64,000 nt of DNA, taken from assembly GCF_037120725.1 (NCBI RefSeq), contig NZ_JBBAXC010000007.1:62001-126000 (forward strand), written 5' to 3'. The stretch comes from Bacillus spongiae. GTDB taxonomy: Bacteria > Bacillota > Bacilli > Bacillales > Bacillaceae_K. The position numbers and the translations under genes are program-made. The notes beneath the pieces are model-generated. The model did no database searches. It had not been told where the DNA came from and worked only from the letters and a program-made list of their open reading frames with translations. Shown here piece after piece: positions 8,653 through 16,757 of the stretch (position 1 is its first letter; the number at the start of each line of letters is the position of its first letter).

Positions 8653-9120
8653 ATGAATTTGACATTACATTTGGTCGTTCAACAGGAGAGGGAGAAGTAC
8701 CTTCCTCTCCTGTTGTTAGCAGATGAAAGCAAAGAAATGGTGAGGGAGTATATCGGGGAAGGAGACATGTACACCATTAACAGTGAAAGGGGAATTGTGG
8801 GAATTATCCAAGTTACCTTCCTATCATCAAAAGTGGTGGAGCTAAAAAATATGGCCTTGTTGGAAGGTTATCGGGGAAAAGGAATAGGGAGAAAGGCGAT
8901 TGAAAACATAGAGAAGCTGTACAAAGGAAAGGGCTACGATGAACTAATCGTAGGAACGGCTAATTCAAGCATCGACAATATTGCCTTTTATCAAAAGGCG
9001 GGGTTTCGAATGAGCGAAATTCGGAAAGATTTCTTTCTATCGTATCCGGAACCGATTGTCGAAAACGGTATTCAAGCGTTTGATATGATCGTGTTTCGAA
9101 AAAGGTTATCAAGTTCTTAA
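8653..9120 (+). CDS. GNAT-family N-acetyltransferase
   Basis: The 155-residue protein has the acetyl-CoA loop LEGYRGKGIGRKAIENIE (Q/RxxGxG/A signature) and the C-terminal NIAFYQKAGF motif of GNAT enzymes. I favour the ATG at 8653, which follows AGGGGGA; an ATG at 8638 with AGAGAGGAA is also possible and adds five residues. The N-terminal LLLLADESKEMVREYI helix resembles a Bacillus subgroup often labelled aminoglycoside-acetyltransferase-like, but no resistance function can be claimed. It sits between dgkB and rlmCD behind its own leader. Confidence 0.8.
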   Translation: MNLTLHLVVQQEREKYLPLLLLADESKEMVREYIGEGDMYTINSERGIVGIIQVTFLSSKVVELKNMALLEGYRGKGIGRKAIENIEKLYKGKGYDELIVGTANSSIDNIAFYQKAGFRMSEIRKDFFLSYPEPIVENGIQAFDMIVFRKRLSSS

Positions 9121-9217
9121 GGACATGGATGAAATTAGCTTTAGAACATCACCCCTTCTTTATTAGGAGTTATGATACAATCAATTAGGCGAAAACGAAC
9201 GTAAAGGAAGTAGAAGC

Positions 9218-10597
9218 ATGAGTAAACAACTCCCTGTAAAAAAAAATGATTATATTGAAGCATTATTTGAGGATTTAACCCATGATGGAAATGGTGTGAT
9301 GAAAATAGACGGCTATCCGATCTTCGTCCCGAACGCTTTACCAGGTGAAAAAGGGAAAGTGAAGATTATTAAAACGAATAAAAAATATGGTTTTGGTCGT
9401 TTGATAAGCCTAGTAGAGGAGAGTCCTCATCGTCAAGAGCCACCTTGTCCTATTTATCATGATTGTGGTGGATGCCAAATTCAGCACATGAATTACGAAG
9501 GTCAGCTGAAGGCGAAGGAAAACAACGTACGAAATGTGATGAAAAGAATAGGCAAGCTCGAAAATGTTGTGATTCATCCTACACTAGGAATGGATGAGCC
9601 ATGGCGCTATCGGAATAAATCGCAAGTACCTGTCGGTCTTCAAAATGGAGAACTGGTCGCTGGTTTTTACGCCAAACGAAGCCATGAAATCGTCGATATG
9701 CCGTATTGCATTATCCAAGACAAACGAAATGATGAAGTTGTTTCCCTTGTAAAAGAGCTATGTAAACAACACGGTATCCTCCCGTATGATGAAGAAAAAC
9801 ATCGAGGCGTTCTTCGCCACGTGATGGTTCGCTCTGCTTTTCAAACAGACGAAATTATGGTCGTTTTTATTACGAAAACAGCCGAGCTACCGAACAAAAA
9901 GAAAATAATAGAAGCTATCCGTACGAACATCCCTGGTGTGAAATCCATCGTGCAAAACGTAAACGCAAAACGGACAAACGTGATCTTTGGTGACGAGACG
10001 AAGCTGCTATGGGGCGAAGAAGTCATTTATGATTCCATTGGTCAAGTCAAATTTGCCATCTCTGCTCGATCCTTTTATCAAGTAAACCCTGAACAAACGA
10101 AGGTGCTGTACGACAAAGCGTTAGACTACGCACAATTAACGGGCAACGAAACTGTCATCGACGCATACTGCGGAATCGGTACTATCTCGCTATTCCTTGC
10201 CCAAAAAGCGAAAAAAGTGTACGGCGTCGAAATCGTCCCGCAAGCCATCGAGGACGCTAAGCGAAATGCGGAATTAAATGGATTCCGAAACGTTGAATTT
10301 GCCGTTGGCGCATCAGAAGACGTAATTCCAAAATGGTACGAAGAAGGCGTTCAAGCCGATGTCCTCGTCGTTGACCCACCGCGAAAAGGCTGTGATGAAA
10401 ACCTACTAAACACGATTTTACAAATGAAGCCGAAAAAAGTTGTATACGTGTCCTGTAACCCAGCCACGTTAGCTAGAGATTTACACGTGCTAGAAGAAGG
10501 AGGATATCAGACGATTGAAGTGCAGCCTGTGGATATGTTCCCGCAAACGATGCATGTGGAGTGTGTGGCTCAACTCTTTTTAAAAGAAGGCAACTAA
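9218..10597 (+). CDS. rlmCD: 23S rRNA (uracil-C5)-methyltransferase RlmCD
   Basis: The 459-residue enzyme methylates two uracils of 23S rRNA (U747 and U1939 in E. coli numbering). It starts with a TRAM domain (residues 1-65) and carries four iron-sulfur cysteines: C77, C83, C86 and C164. The SAM motif [14 protein letters not shown] is near residue 315, [10 protein letters not shown] near 385, and the nucleophile C413 sits in [13 protein letters not shown]. Length and order match the Gram-positive RlmCD/RumA group. An AAAGGAAG site precedes the ATG. The position near dgkB matches B. subtilis. Confidence 0.93.
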   Translation: MSKQLPVKKNDYIEALFEDLTHDGNGVMKIDGYPIFVPNALPGEKGKVKIIKTNKKYGFGRLISLVEESPHRQEPPCPIYHDCGGCQIQHMNYEGQLKAKENNVRNVMKRIGKLENVVIHPTLGMDEPWRYRNKSQVPVGLQNGELVAGFYAKRSHEIVDMPYCIIQDKRNDEVVSLVKELCKQHGILPYDEEKHRGVLRHVMVRSAFQTDEIMVVFITKTAELPNKKKIIEAIRTNIPGVKSIVQNVNAKRTNVIFGDETKLLWGEEVIYDSIGQVKFAISARSFYQVNPEQTKVLYDKALDYAQLTGNETVIDAYCGIGTISLFLAQKAKKVYGVEIVPQAIEDAKRNAELNGFRNVEFAVGASEDVIPKWYEEGVQADVLVVDPPRKGCDENLLNTILQMKPKKVVYVSCNPATLARDLHVLEEGGYQTIEVQPVDMFPQTMHVECVAQLFLKEGN

Positions 10598-10621
10598 CCT
10601 TTGTGGTTGTTGTCTTTTTTT
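10586..10621 (+). terminator. Terminator overlapping the rlmCD stop
   Basis: AAGGCAAC..AACC pairs with GGTT.GTTGTC and runs into seven T. The stem includes the rlmCD stop codon. Confidence 0.7.
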
Positions 10622-10860
10622 GTTCTTCGAAAGGGTTTTCGAAGTTGAAGTGAATACTTAGATTACCATCATTGCTACAAGTGAATTTATTTGCTAGTAA
10701 GTGCAAAACTTGATGAGTTAAATCGTTAAGGATTGAAACCTCTTTGAGTCTTTTGCCTAATTAAAGTGCATAGTTAGAGATTCAGCTCAGTGCTATAATA
10801 GTAAAGAAACGATCTATATTCAATATTTAAAATCTTATAAATTAAGGGGAGAAAAAAAGG

Positions 10861-11490
10861 ATGTCTTGGTATTTGGATAATGTTTTCGACCTAAACAAAG
10901 CGTCGCCGTATACGTTTTATGTTCCAAGTTCAAAGGTGTTAGAGAAATTAAAAATCGGTGATTTGGTAAAGCTAATTTTCGTAACTGAAAATCCTGAAGA
11001 TGAAGGATTTAGAGGGGAGAGAATGTGGGTTCAAATCTCCACCATTAAAGGAGAGAAATTTAATGGAAAACTGGACAATGAACCTCAGCATGTACCTTTA
11101 AATCTAGGAGATGAGATTTCATTCGGAATTCAAAATATATGTGATACGGAATATGAAGACCCGAATTCAACAGACTGGGATTTTTACTTTGATGCCTTAG
11201 TAACGGTTAGCAATGATGTACTTGAAAAAAGGGAATTCAACTTTATGCTAAGGGATTATCCACATGGAGAAGGTGATTTTGGTTGGTCAATATTAAGTGG
11301 ATATGAAGATGATGATTTTTTAAGTGATTCTGAAAACTTTCAAATCATCTCTATTGGGGTAATCTTGAATATCGATGATTCCATTTTAGACTTTATACAA
11401 GAACCGCCTTTATGTGCTTACGAAAGAAATGAAAGAGGCGATTTTTATAAAATAGATGATTATGATTGGGAAACTTATTTAAATGGTTAA
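10861..11490 (+). CDS. DUF2314-like / Imm33 (DUF2185) protein
   Basis: The 209-residue acidic protein has two parts. Residues 35-80 (GERMWVQISTIKG, then FNGKLDNEP, GDEISF) match the DUF2314-type fold. Residues 125-205 match DUF2185, also called Imm33: GDFGWSILSGYEDDDFLSD, then FQIISIGVILNIDDSILDFI and a closing ERNERGDF. Imm33 proteins are immunity partners of polymorphic toxins, but many occur as orphans. No toxin gene is adjacent; a decayed SUKH immunity gene lies 2.3 kb downstream. A GGGGAG site precedes the ATG. An orphan immunity role is inferred. Confidence 0.7.
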   Translation: MSWYLDNVFDLNKASPYTFYVPSSKVLEKLKIGDLVKLIFVTENPEDEGFRGERMWVQISTIKGEKFNGKLDNEPQHVPLNLGDEISFGIQNICDTEYEDPNSTDWDFYFDALVTVSNDVLEKREFNFMLRDYPHGEGDFGWSILSGYEDDDFLSDSENFQIISIGVILNIDDSILDFIQEPPLCAYERNERGDFYKIDDYDWETYLNG

Positions 11491-11803
11491 TAGGAATAAG
11501 GGTATATCTTGTCTTTATACTCTTTAACCTCACACGATGACCAGTCATACCTATTTTTGCGTCAGTAGTTGATGTTATATGGGTTACATTTAAAGTCAAC
11601 AATTAACTAGCTTTGGTTTTCGACTGACTCCTATTTGTTTGATACTTAAATGTATCCTCTATTTTCATAATAATCACTTACTATAATTAATGGCCCTAAT
11701 AATTACTATTTTAATGTTTCGCTTGATCGCCTCTCTCAAACGAAACAATCACCCTATTAAGCGTAGATAAACTAGAATTTAGAAAAAAAGAGATAACAAG
11801 ATA
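11491..11803. other. Intergenic stretch of 313 bases
   Basis: It holds the convergent ends of the Imm33-type gene and the TetR gene. No ORF or repeat was found apart from the minus-strand terminator at its right edge. Confidence 0.4.
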
Positions 11804-11815
11804 TTATCCCTTTTT
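11782..11815 (-). terminator. Terminator of the TetR gene
   Basis: On the minus strand AAAAAGGGATAA pairs with TTATCTCTTTTT around a 7-base loop and continues into T residues. The stem includes the TetR stop codon. Confidence 0.6.
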
Positions 11816-12319
11816 AAACATCCATTGAATTAAATCCTTCCCTTGTTTAGGAGTTATTTGATTGATCGTTATTTCCTTAAGAATTGTTCGCCAAGAGGAT
11901 ATCAGTATAATCTCAATGGGAAGTTCCTGAATAGTACTTGTTAAATTTGATAAGAACTCTTCAATTTTATCATTTTTATCATAAGGCGTTTCTTCACTAA
12001 TTAATCTACAGATGTTTAGTTTTACTGCAGCGTCTAAACCAGTAATTAATGCAGCTTTTAATGCTTCTTCTGGCTCATCAAATAAAGATGCCGCACCCTC
12101 CATTCTATCAATTAATCTTTGTTCCATATCAGTTCTGATTACTTCATAAAGCTTCGATTTTGAACCAAAATGATGATAGACTGCACCGGTAGTCATATTA
12201 GCTTTTTTGGCTAATTCTGTAACATTAACTCCGTTGTAACCCTTTTGGCTAAATTCCATTATTGCAACCTTAATTAATGTGTCTTTACTTGTTCCTGGTA
12301 TTGGTATCCACTCTTTCAT
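11804..12319 (-). CDS. TetR-family transcriptional regulator
   Basis: The 171-residue protein has the TetR DNA-binding domain at residues 10-60: AIMEFSQKGYNGVNVTELAK, then ANMTTGAVYHHFGSKSKLYEV, with the diagnostic YHHFGSK motif. The C-terminal ligand-binding part is short and contains LISEETPYDKN. It diverges from a VOC-family gene 112 bases away, with a palindrome between them, so it probably represses that gene and itself. The ligand is unknown. Confidence 0.85.
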   Translation of the reverse strand: MKEWIPIPGTSKDTLIKVAIMEFSQKGYNGVNVTELAKKANMTTGAVYHHFGSKSKLYEVIRTDMEQRLIDRMEGAASLFDEPEEALKAALITGLDAAVKLNICRLISEETPYDKNDKIEEFLSNLTSTIQELPIEIILISSWRTILKEITINQITPKQGKDLIQWMFKKG

Positions 12320-12384
12320 AATGTTGATTTTAGCATATTGACATAGTTTGGTAAATGATTTACGCTATACATAATCAACTTATG

Positions 12385-12407
12385 TTATGCATAATGTAAT
12401 TACGTAA
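12385..12407. promoter_or_regulatory. Palindromes between the TetR and VOC genes
   Basis: TTATGCATAA (12385-12394) and TTACGTAA (12400-12407) are perfect palindromes set 14 bases apart, centre to centre, in the divergent promoter region. They are the best candidates for the TetR operator. Confidence 0.4.
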
Positions 12408-12431
12408 CTAAAATTGGGAGGGGAAAATGAG

Positions 12432-12773
12432 ATGAAATTAGTGTTTTTGTATCATCCAGTAAAAAACGTTAAGGAATCGCTTGCTTTTTATAGGGACACT
12501 CTTGGGTTTGAGGAAGCGTGGCGCGAAGGGGAGCATACAGTTGCCTTAACTTTACCCAATTCTGATGTACGATTAATGATTGAAGATGAAGAGGCAGATT
12601 TGTCAGCGGGTGGAGTTTTCTTAGTCGATAGTGTTGACGACTTCTATAATGAGAACAAAAATGTATTGGAATTTGTAAAAGAGCCAATTGACATTCCGCC
12701 TGGGCGTTATGCTATTTATAAAGATATCTCAGGTAACTATTTGAGGATTATTGACTTTACAAAAGAAAAATAA
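12432..12773 (+). CDS. VOC-family (glyoxalase/bleomycin-resistance fold) protein
   Basis: The 113-residue protein has the vicinal-oxygen-chelate opening VFLYHPVKNVKESLAFYRD followed by TLGFEEAW, and the closing YKDISGNYLRIIDF strand that carries the usual last metal ligand region. Members bind metals and small molecules and include glyoxalases, dioxygenases and drug-binding proteins. The ATG at 12432 follows GGGAGGGG; a TTG six codons earlier is unlikely. It is divergent from a TetR regulator, suggesting inducible expression. Confidence 0.75.
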   Translation: MKLVFLYHPVKNVKESLAFYRDTLGFEEAWREGEHTVALTLPNSDVRLMIEDEEADLSAGGVFLVDSVDDFYNENKNVLEFVKEPIDIPPGRYAIYKDISGNYLRIIDFTKEK

Positions 12774-12818
12774 GTTAAAGAAAGAATAATTTCATTTCTT
12801 AATCAGACGACGCTTAGC

Positions 12819-12850
12819 ACAAAAAGAACCGTATTTGGTTCTTTTTGTTT
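12819..12850 (+). terminator. Terminator after the VOC gene
   Basis: ACAAAAAGAACC pairs with GGTTCTTTTTGT around a 6-base loop, with T residues following. Confidence 0.85.
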
Positions 12851-13043
12851 GGCTAGTTTTAGCTGTTAAAGTATTTGAGAATGTTTATGTCTTCCATTCC
12901 CTTAAAGAGCTGCGGTTATTTTCCTATTGATTTAGTGGTGAGAGCTGTAGGGGGTATACCATTGCTAAAGGGATTTTTTTGCAAGCTCCATTGTAAATGG
13001 AAATCTTACCCTTCAGCCAAGGGCTTATAAGGTATGGCACTTC

Positions 13044-13072
13044 TTAGACATGCGCGAAGGGTGTGATAGAAT
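13044..13072 (+). promoter_or_regulatory. Probable promoter of the heme monooxygenase gene
   Basis: TTAGAC and TAGAAT are 17 bases apart and end about 30 bases before the start codon. No Fur box could be recognised. Confidence 0.45.
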
Positions 13073-13104
13073 AGAGAGAGGAATTATATGGGAGGGAAAA
13101 GAAC

Positions 13105-13440
13105 ATGTTAATGGTGACAAATAATATTAAAATTAAAAAAGGTCATGCCCATGAGGTAGCGGAGCGCTTCAAACAGAGAAAAGGAATTCAAGAATCACCT
13201 GGCTTCATTCGCATGCAGCTATTAATTTCAACTGAATCAGAAGAACATGATCTATTAAAAGTAGGAACGGTGTGGGAAAACGAAGAGGCGTTTACACAGT
13301 GGACTCAAAGCGATTCCTTTAAAAAAGCTCATGGTCACGGTAAGCGAGGAGAGCAAAAACCTCAAGAAGAAAAATCTACACAAGAGAAAATCATGCTAGG
13401 TGCCTATTTAACAAAAGAGGAGCTTGTATACGAACTGTAG
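13105..13440 (+). CDS. hmoA: Heme-degrading monooxygenase, IsdG/HmoA type
   Basis: The 111-residue ABM-fold protein matches the IsdG family that opens heme to release iron. The Asn-Trp-His triad is in place: Asn7 in VTNNIKI, Trp66 in FTQWTQS and His76 in SFKKAHG, at the positions known from IsdG (N7, W67, H77). The length is close to B. subtilis HmoA. An AGGGAAAAG site precedes the ATG and two hairpins follow. The gene is monocistronic. HmoA rather than HmoB is inferred from size. Confidence 0.8.
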   Translation: MLMVTNNIKIKKGHAHEVAERFKQRKGIQESPGFIRMQLLISTESEEHDLLKVGTVWENEEAFTQWTQSDSFKKAHGHGKRGEQKPQEEKSTQEKIMLGAYLTKEELVYEL

Positions 13441-13450
13441 TGATGTATGT

Positions 13451-13521
13451 GGTCGATACGTTTGTTTTATTTTGCAGACGTATCGACCCTTTAATCAGTT
13501 CATATCTTGGCAACTGATTAA
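13451..13521. repeat. Two consecutive inverted repeats
   Basis: GGTCGATACGT (13451-13461) pairs perfectly with ACGTATCGACC (13478-13488). Two bases later TTAATCAGTT (13491-13500) pairs with AACTGATTAA (13512-13521), which is followed by A residues. The first may terminate the monooxygenase transcript; the second reads as a minus-strand terminator. Confidence 0.6.
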
Positions 13522-13800
13522 AAATGAATTGTCCTAAAGTATTTAATACAAGTTCTGTTGTGATGGAGCAGGAGAAAAATAGTGTTCAATTTCTTTGGAT
13601 ACAAATCTTAAGTCGTTTCCAAATAACAGCAGATACATCTACCAAAGTGGGAGTGAAGAGCTATCAGAGATCACTTTTTATTATAAAATCTTATTTTAGT
13701 CCATTTTCAGGTTCTATACGATGTACGTCATTTAATTGTGGAAAATAGCCTTTCGTTATATTGAATAGGGCATTCGGTTCTCCCATGATTTGTTGACCCT

Positions 13801-14013
13801 ATTTTAAAGAAAAGGAAAGCCCTGACTCTATTTATAGATGTAGATATAGTACCAATTGCTGTTTTGTTTGCTGGAGATTTTTTATGTTTAGATTATAGAG
13901 AGTCAAGAAATAATCCTAAAGTTTGTGAGTGGGATCACGAGATTTCTGCTGAACTAGAACCGGTAAGGTAGCTTGTTTCAGACACCTTCAATGAATTTTT
14001 GGGTATTTTTTAA
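13801..14013 (+). pseudogene. Remnant of a SUKH (SMI1/KNR4) immunity-type gene
   Basis: One frame from about 13801 reads PIAVLFAGDFLCLDYRES, then NNPKVCEWDHEI, which is the conserved core of SMI1/KNR4 (SUKH) proteins. An in-frame TAG at 13969-13971 interrupts it, and the frame then continues SDTFNEFLG to a TAA at 14011, the normal family ending. The N-terminal half is missing. SUKH proteins are immunity partners of contact-dependent toxins, so this is a decayed immunity gene. Confidence 0.65.
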
Positions 14014-14177
14014 TAATACATATAATGGAAAAAACACACGAGTAAAACGAGCTATATAAAACCTAAAAACATACAAATTTGTGTTATTTAAACCCAGATG
14101 AACTTAAGCACTTGGTTGTTCAGACAATAAGTGCTTTTTGTGTTTAAAGATAAAATAATTAAAAATACGCTCTAAAT

Positions 14178-14576
14178 ATGATGCATCCATCCATAGGCAA
14201 AGTAGCTACCTTCATCGAGGAAAACCAAGGGGAAAGCATCGATTCATGGATAGAAAGAATACAAGAGTCAAAGATTTATATAAAAGACGATCAAGAACAA
14301 GTTCAGGATCTTCTGTCCTTATTCGAACAATATGTCGCGGACACGACCGCTTATATCTCGCTGCTCGCAAGGCATGCAATGATGAGGGTCAACCGTACTT
14401 CAAATCGAACAAGGAATTGCAAGCAATGTCAAAAAAAGCACGGGCCATGGCGGATAAGGAACCGCACCATTCCTTCACATTCTTCAATGAGCCAACGTCA
14501 TGTGAAATCTAACGAAGCCCCAGCAATCAATCATATTTGCCAAGAAATTGAGAGGTCCGAAAACTACCTGACATGA
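14178..14576 (+). pseudogene. Frameshifted ORF of unknown family
   Basis: A 132-codon frame starts at an ATG with MMHPSIGKVATFIEENQGE but becomes basic and low in coding character after about residue 65. From there the overlapping frame (about 14330-14512) looks like protein: YLAARKACNDEGQPYFKS, then NKELQAMSKKARAMADKEPH. The two halves together probably represent one former gene broken by a frameshift. There is no good ribosome binding site. I do not recognise the family; the opening loosely recalls helical sensor N-termini. Confidence 0.35.
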
Positions 14577-14622
14577 AAGTGAAGCCGTTTGAAAATGTTG
14601 ATGACAGAATAAGGCCCAGCAC
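14574..14622 (+). repeat. Direct repeat, copy 1
   Basis: This 49-base block shares its first 20 bases exactly, and about 42 of 49 overall, with 15764-15812. Both copies can be read as (M/T)KVKPFE..D..RPST in one frame. The open stretch after copy 1 continues about 15 codons. The source gene is not recognised. Confidence 0.7.
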
Positions 14623-14808
14623 ATACAGGGGAAATCTACGAGCTTCTTCAAGCAAGGAGTTTTCAGAAATATAAGTACACTACTTATTTAGGTTTCAAAT
14701 CTGCCGAAGGAGTCAACATAAGGGTGTCTAAGATATTGACTTAAGTCCATTTGTTTGCAACTATGTATATATATTTCTTACAACAATTTGATATGCTGAG
14801 GAGTGATT

Positions 14809-15267
14809 ATGTTGAATATCAAACTTGATGATTTAACTGGCACTGAAATAACTTCATTAATAGAGGAACATGTCCATAATATGGGGGTTCATTACCCAGA
14901 CGGTATTAATTATGGTTTTAATATAGAAGATTTAAAGAAAACAGAAATTACATTTTGGAGTGCATGGGAAGAGAGCGAATTAGTTGGTTGTGGTGCACTT
15001 ATAGAACTCGATTCTCAGCACGGAGAATTAAAATCTATGAAAACAGTTCCTTCACATTTACGTAAAGGAGTTGGGAAGAAAATGCTTGAACACATAATGA
15101 ATGAAGCTAAGAAACGAGGTTATAGGCGGTTAAGTTTAGGAACAGGTGCTATGGAGGCTTTTAAACCTGCTCGTAAATTGTATGAAAATTATGGGTTTGA
15201 ATACTGCAAGCCATTTTCTGATTATGAAGATGATCCATATAGTGTATTTATGACAAAGGAATTATAG
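14809..15267 (+). CDS. GNAT-family N-acetyltransferase
   Basis: The 152-residue protein shows the GNAT core: LVGCGALIELD (strand 4), then MKTVPSHLRKGVGKKMLEHI with the acetyl-CoA R-x-x-G-x-G loop, LSLGTGAMEAFKPARKLYEN and YGFEYCKPF. This resembles the YsnE-like group of Bacillus acetyltransferases. The ATG at 14809 follows GAGGAG; a GTG two codons earlier overlaps that site. It is one of few intact genes between the two direct-repeat copies. The substrate is unknown. Confidence 0.82.
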   Translation: MLNIKLDDLTGTEITSLIEEHVHNMGVHYPDGINYGFNIEDLKKTEITFWSAWEESELVGCGALIELDSQHGELKSMKTVPSHLRKGVGKKMLEHIMNEAKKRGYRRLSLGTGAMEAFKPARKLYENYGFEYCKPFSDYEDDPYSVFMTKEL

Positions 15268-15430
15268 GTTTAAACAATTTGAAAATTTAATTTATTGGGT
15301 GATTACATGAATTACTATGTTACAAGTTTTGCAAGGATGTCTGTTTACCGAAAGGCTACGAGACTTTGTAGATTCTAAACTTTATTCTATGAAAGGCTAG
15401 ACCAATATCCAGAAATGGAAAAGTTGCTAC

Positions 15431-15583
15431 ATGGAAGAATTAACACCTAACCCATTAAGGGTTCTAAACGGAGTGACCCCTGCTTCTCTCATCATGGGAG
15501 AAGTAGATTCTTATTCTCGTCAAAATACCCTTGCAACAGCTTTAAGAGGGAAGGGCTATAGATGTAACCTTATTTATATTTGA
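15431..15583 (+). pseudogene. 50-codon fragment, hydrolase-like
   Basis: The frame reads MEELTPNPLRVLNGVTPASL, then IMGEVDSYSRQNTLATALRG and KGYRCNLIYI. The pattern (target-strand xLIMGExDSY.., then a helix and KGY...) recalls the region near the catalytic Asp in alpha/beta hydrolases or esterases, but the match is weak. There is no ribosome binding site and no catalytic Ser or His region. It is probably an internal gene fragment. Confidence 0.25.
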
Positions 15584-15763
15584 CTATATTTCTAACGAAA
15601 CAATACGTCGAACGAATTTAACACGAATCAAATAAGAGTGAAGCAAGGGAGCGCATTAACCTCTTAGTGAACATACATATAAATCTGAAATTCCAATTTT
15701 TTTAATTCATGCACAAAATTGGGGAGGCAGAAGCTACCTTACAAATAGGATACTGTATAACAC

Positions 15764-15812
15764 GAAAGTGAAGCCGTTTGAAACTATTGGTGACAGTATA
15801 AGACCTAGCACC
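15764..15812 (+). repeat. Direct repeat, copy 2
   Basis: Second copy of the 49-base block at 14574-14622, with the shared opening GAAAGTGAAGCCGTTTGAAA. The two copies flank the GNAT gene and the 50-codon fragment at a distance of 1190 bases. Confidence 0.7.
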
Positions 15813-15893
15813 TTGGGAAACCCATTTTTTAAAAACGTATTAGTCCTCTAGATTTATAAAAAAAGACTAGCTAAACGCTAATCCCAAGGTTCA

Positions 15894-16400
15894 CTAGTCA
15901 AGGTCTTTTATTCTTTTTGCCGGTACACCGGCATATAATCCATTCGGCTCACAATCATTGACGACTACGGCCCCTGCTGCAATCATGCATCCATCGCCAA
16001 TGGTCACTCCTGGTAATACGGTGGCCCTTGCTCCCACCCAACAGCCTCTACCAATGGTAATGGGCTTCCTGTCCGATTCGCCTGCTCTTCTATATGTATC
16101 TGCTATTTTATGACTAGAGGTGCAGATCATCACGTCGAAGGCAAGCCCGGCATTTTCTTTTATAATGACTCTTTCCCAACTATCAATAAAAACGTTATGG
16201 TTCAATATAACGCCCTTCTCTAGTACTAAGCCTTTTCCTCTAAACACACAACCAGAGCGAATATTTGCTGTATCAGTTCTCATACCTGCAAGCTTATATA
16301 GAATATATCGAACTTTCTGAGGGATGAGAGCGGACTTCCCGATTGTATTGACAAGAACATTCCATACAATCAATGAGAGAGCGCTTTTTAGTTTTGGCAT
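15894..16400 (-). CDS. Hexapeptide-repeat O-acetyltransferase (LbetaH fold)
   Basis: The 168-residue protein has left-handed beta-helix hexapeptide repeats from about residue 60: ANIRSGCVFRGKGLVLEKGV, then IGRGCWVGARATVLPGVTIG and DGCMIAAGAVVVND, closing with the LYAGVPAKRIKDL signature. This is the maltose/galactoside/capsule acetyltransferase family (WcaF or Maa type); His in CTSSHKI is the likely catalytic base. The N-terminal hydrophobic helix suggests membrane association. The start could also be the TTG one codon upstream, better spaced from AGGAG. The acceptor sugar is unknown. Confidence 0.82.
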   Translation of the reverse strand: MPKLKSALSLIVWNVLVNTIGKSALIPQKVRYILYKLAGMRTDTANIRSGCVFRGKGLVLEKGVILNHNVFIDSWERVIIKENAGLAFDVMICTSSHKIADTYRRAGESDRKPITIGRGCWVGARATVLPGVTIGDGCMIAAGAVVVNDCEPNGLYAGVPAKRIKDLD

Positions 16401-16757
16401 CAAAAGAAGAACTCCTTTTTGTCTATATTTTACCAAAAACGACAAAACCTTTCATTATAAATTGACATCTTGTGCAAGTGCCACTCAATTTTATTATGGA
16501 AGAACGAGAAAGTATCTGTACACCAAATCTATTAAAAACTTTGAGAACGAGCTCTTATATAGGAATAATTTACTGTCTCTCTTGCCTTTTCGGACATATA
16601 AGTACAAATACCTGCAAATTCACTTAGTGTCATGTAGTTAAAATAGCCTATTAACTGTAAAAAAGACACTCTAATTGTAATAATGTTTACGTTTACTAAA
16701 TAGTAGAAGTAAAACATAATTTAGTAGAATGATAATATTTTATGTAGGGGGAATTTA
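16401..16757. other. Intergenic stretch of 357 bases
   Basis: This is the divergent region between the acetyltransferase and the secreted peptidase. It is AT-rich, and ORFs in it lack ribosome binding sites. GATAAT near 16729 may be the -10 of the peptidase promoter, but no matching -35 is clear. Confidence 0.35.

Larger units (their letters stand above)
12774..13104. other. Intergenic stretch of 331 bases
   Basis: It contains the terminator of the VOC gene and the promoter of the heme monooxygenase gene, listed separately. No additional ORF was found. Confidence 0.4.
15268..15893. other. Decayed intergenic stretch of 626 bases
   Basis: It contains the short ORF at 15431-15583 and the second copy of the direct repeat. 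Other frames are broken. Nothing else recognisable is present. Confidence 0.4.

Noticed and set aside
10725-10750. ATTGAAAC-like sequence resembling the end of a CRISPR repeat
   Set aside because: It occurs once only, with no second copy nearby.
13524-13748. 74-codon plus-strand ORF
   Set aside because: It has no ribosome binding site, an unlikely composition and no recognisable motif; it lies in decayed DNA.
16120-16641. Plus-strand ORFs over the hexapeptide acetyltransferase and its upstream region
   Set aside because: They are antisense shadows or AT-rich noise without ribosome binding sites.
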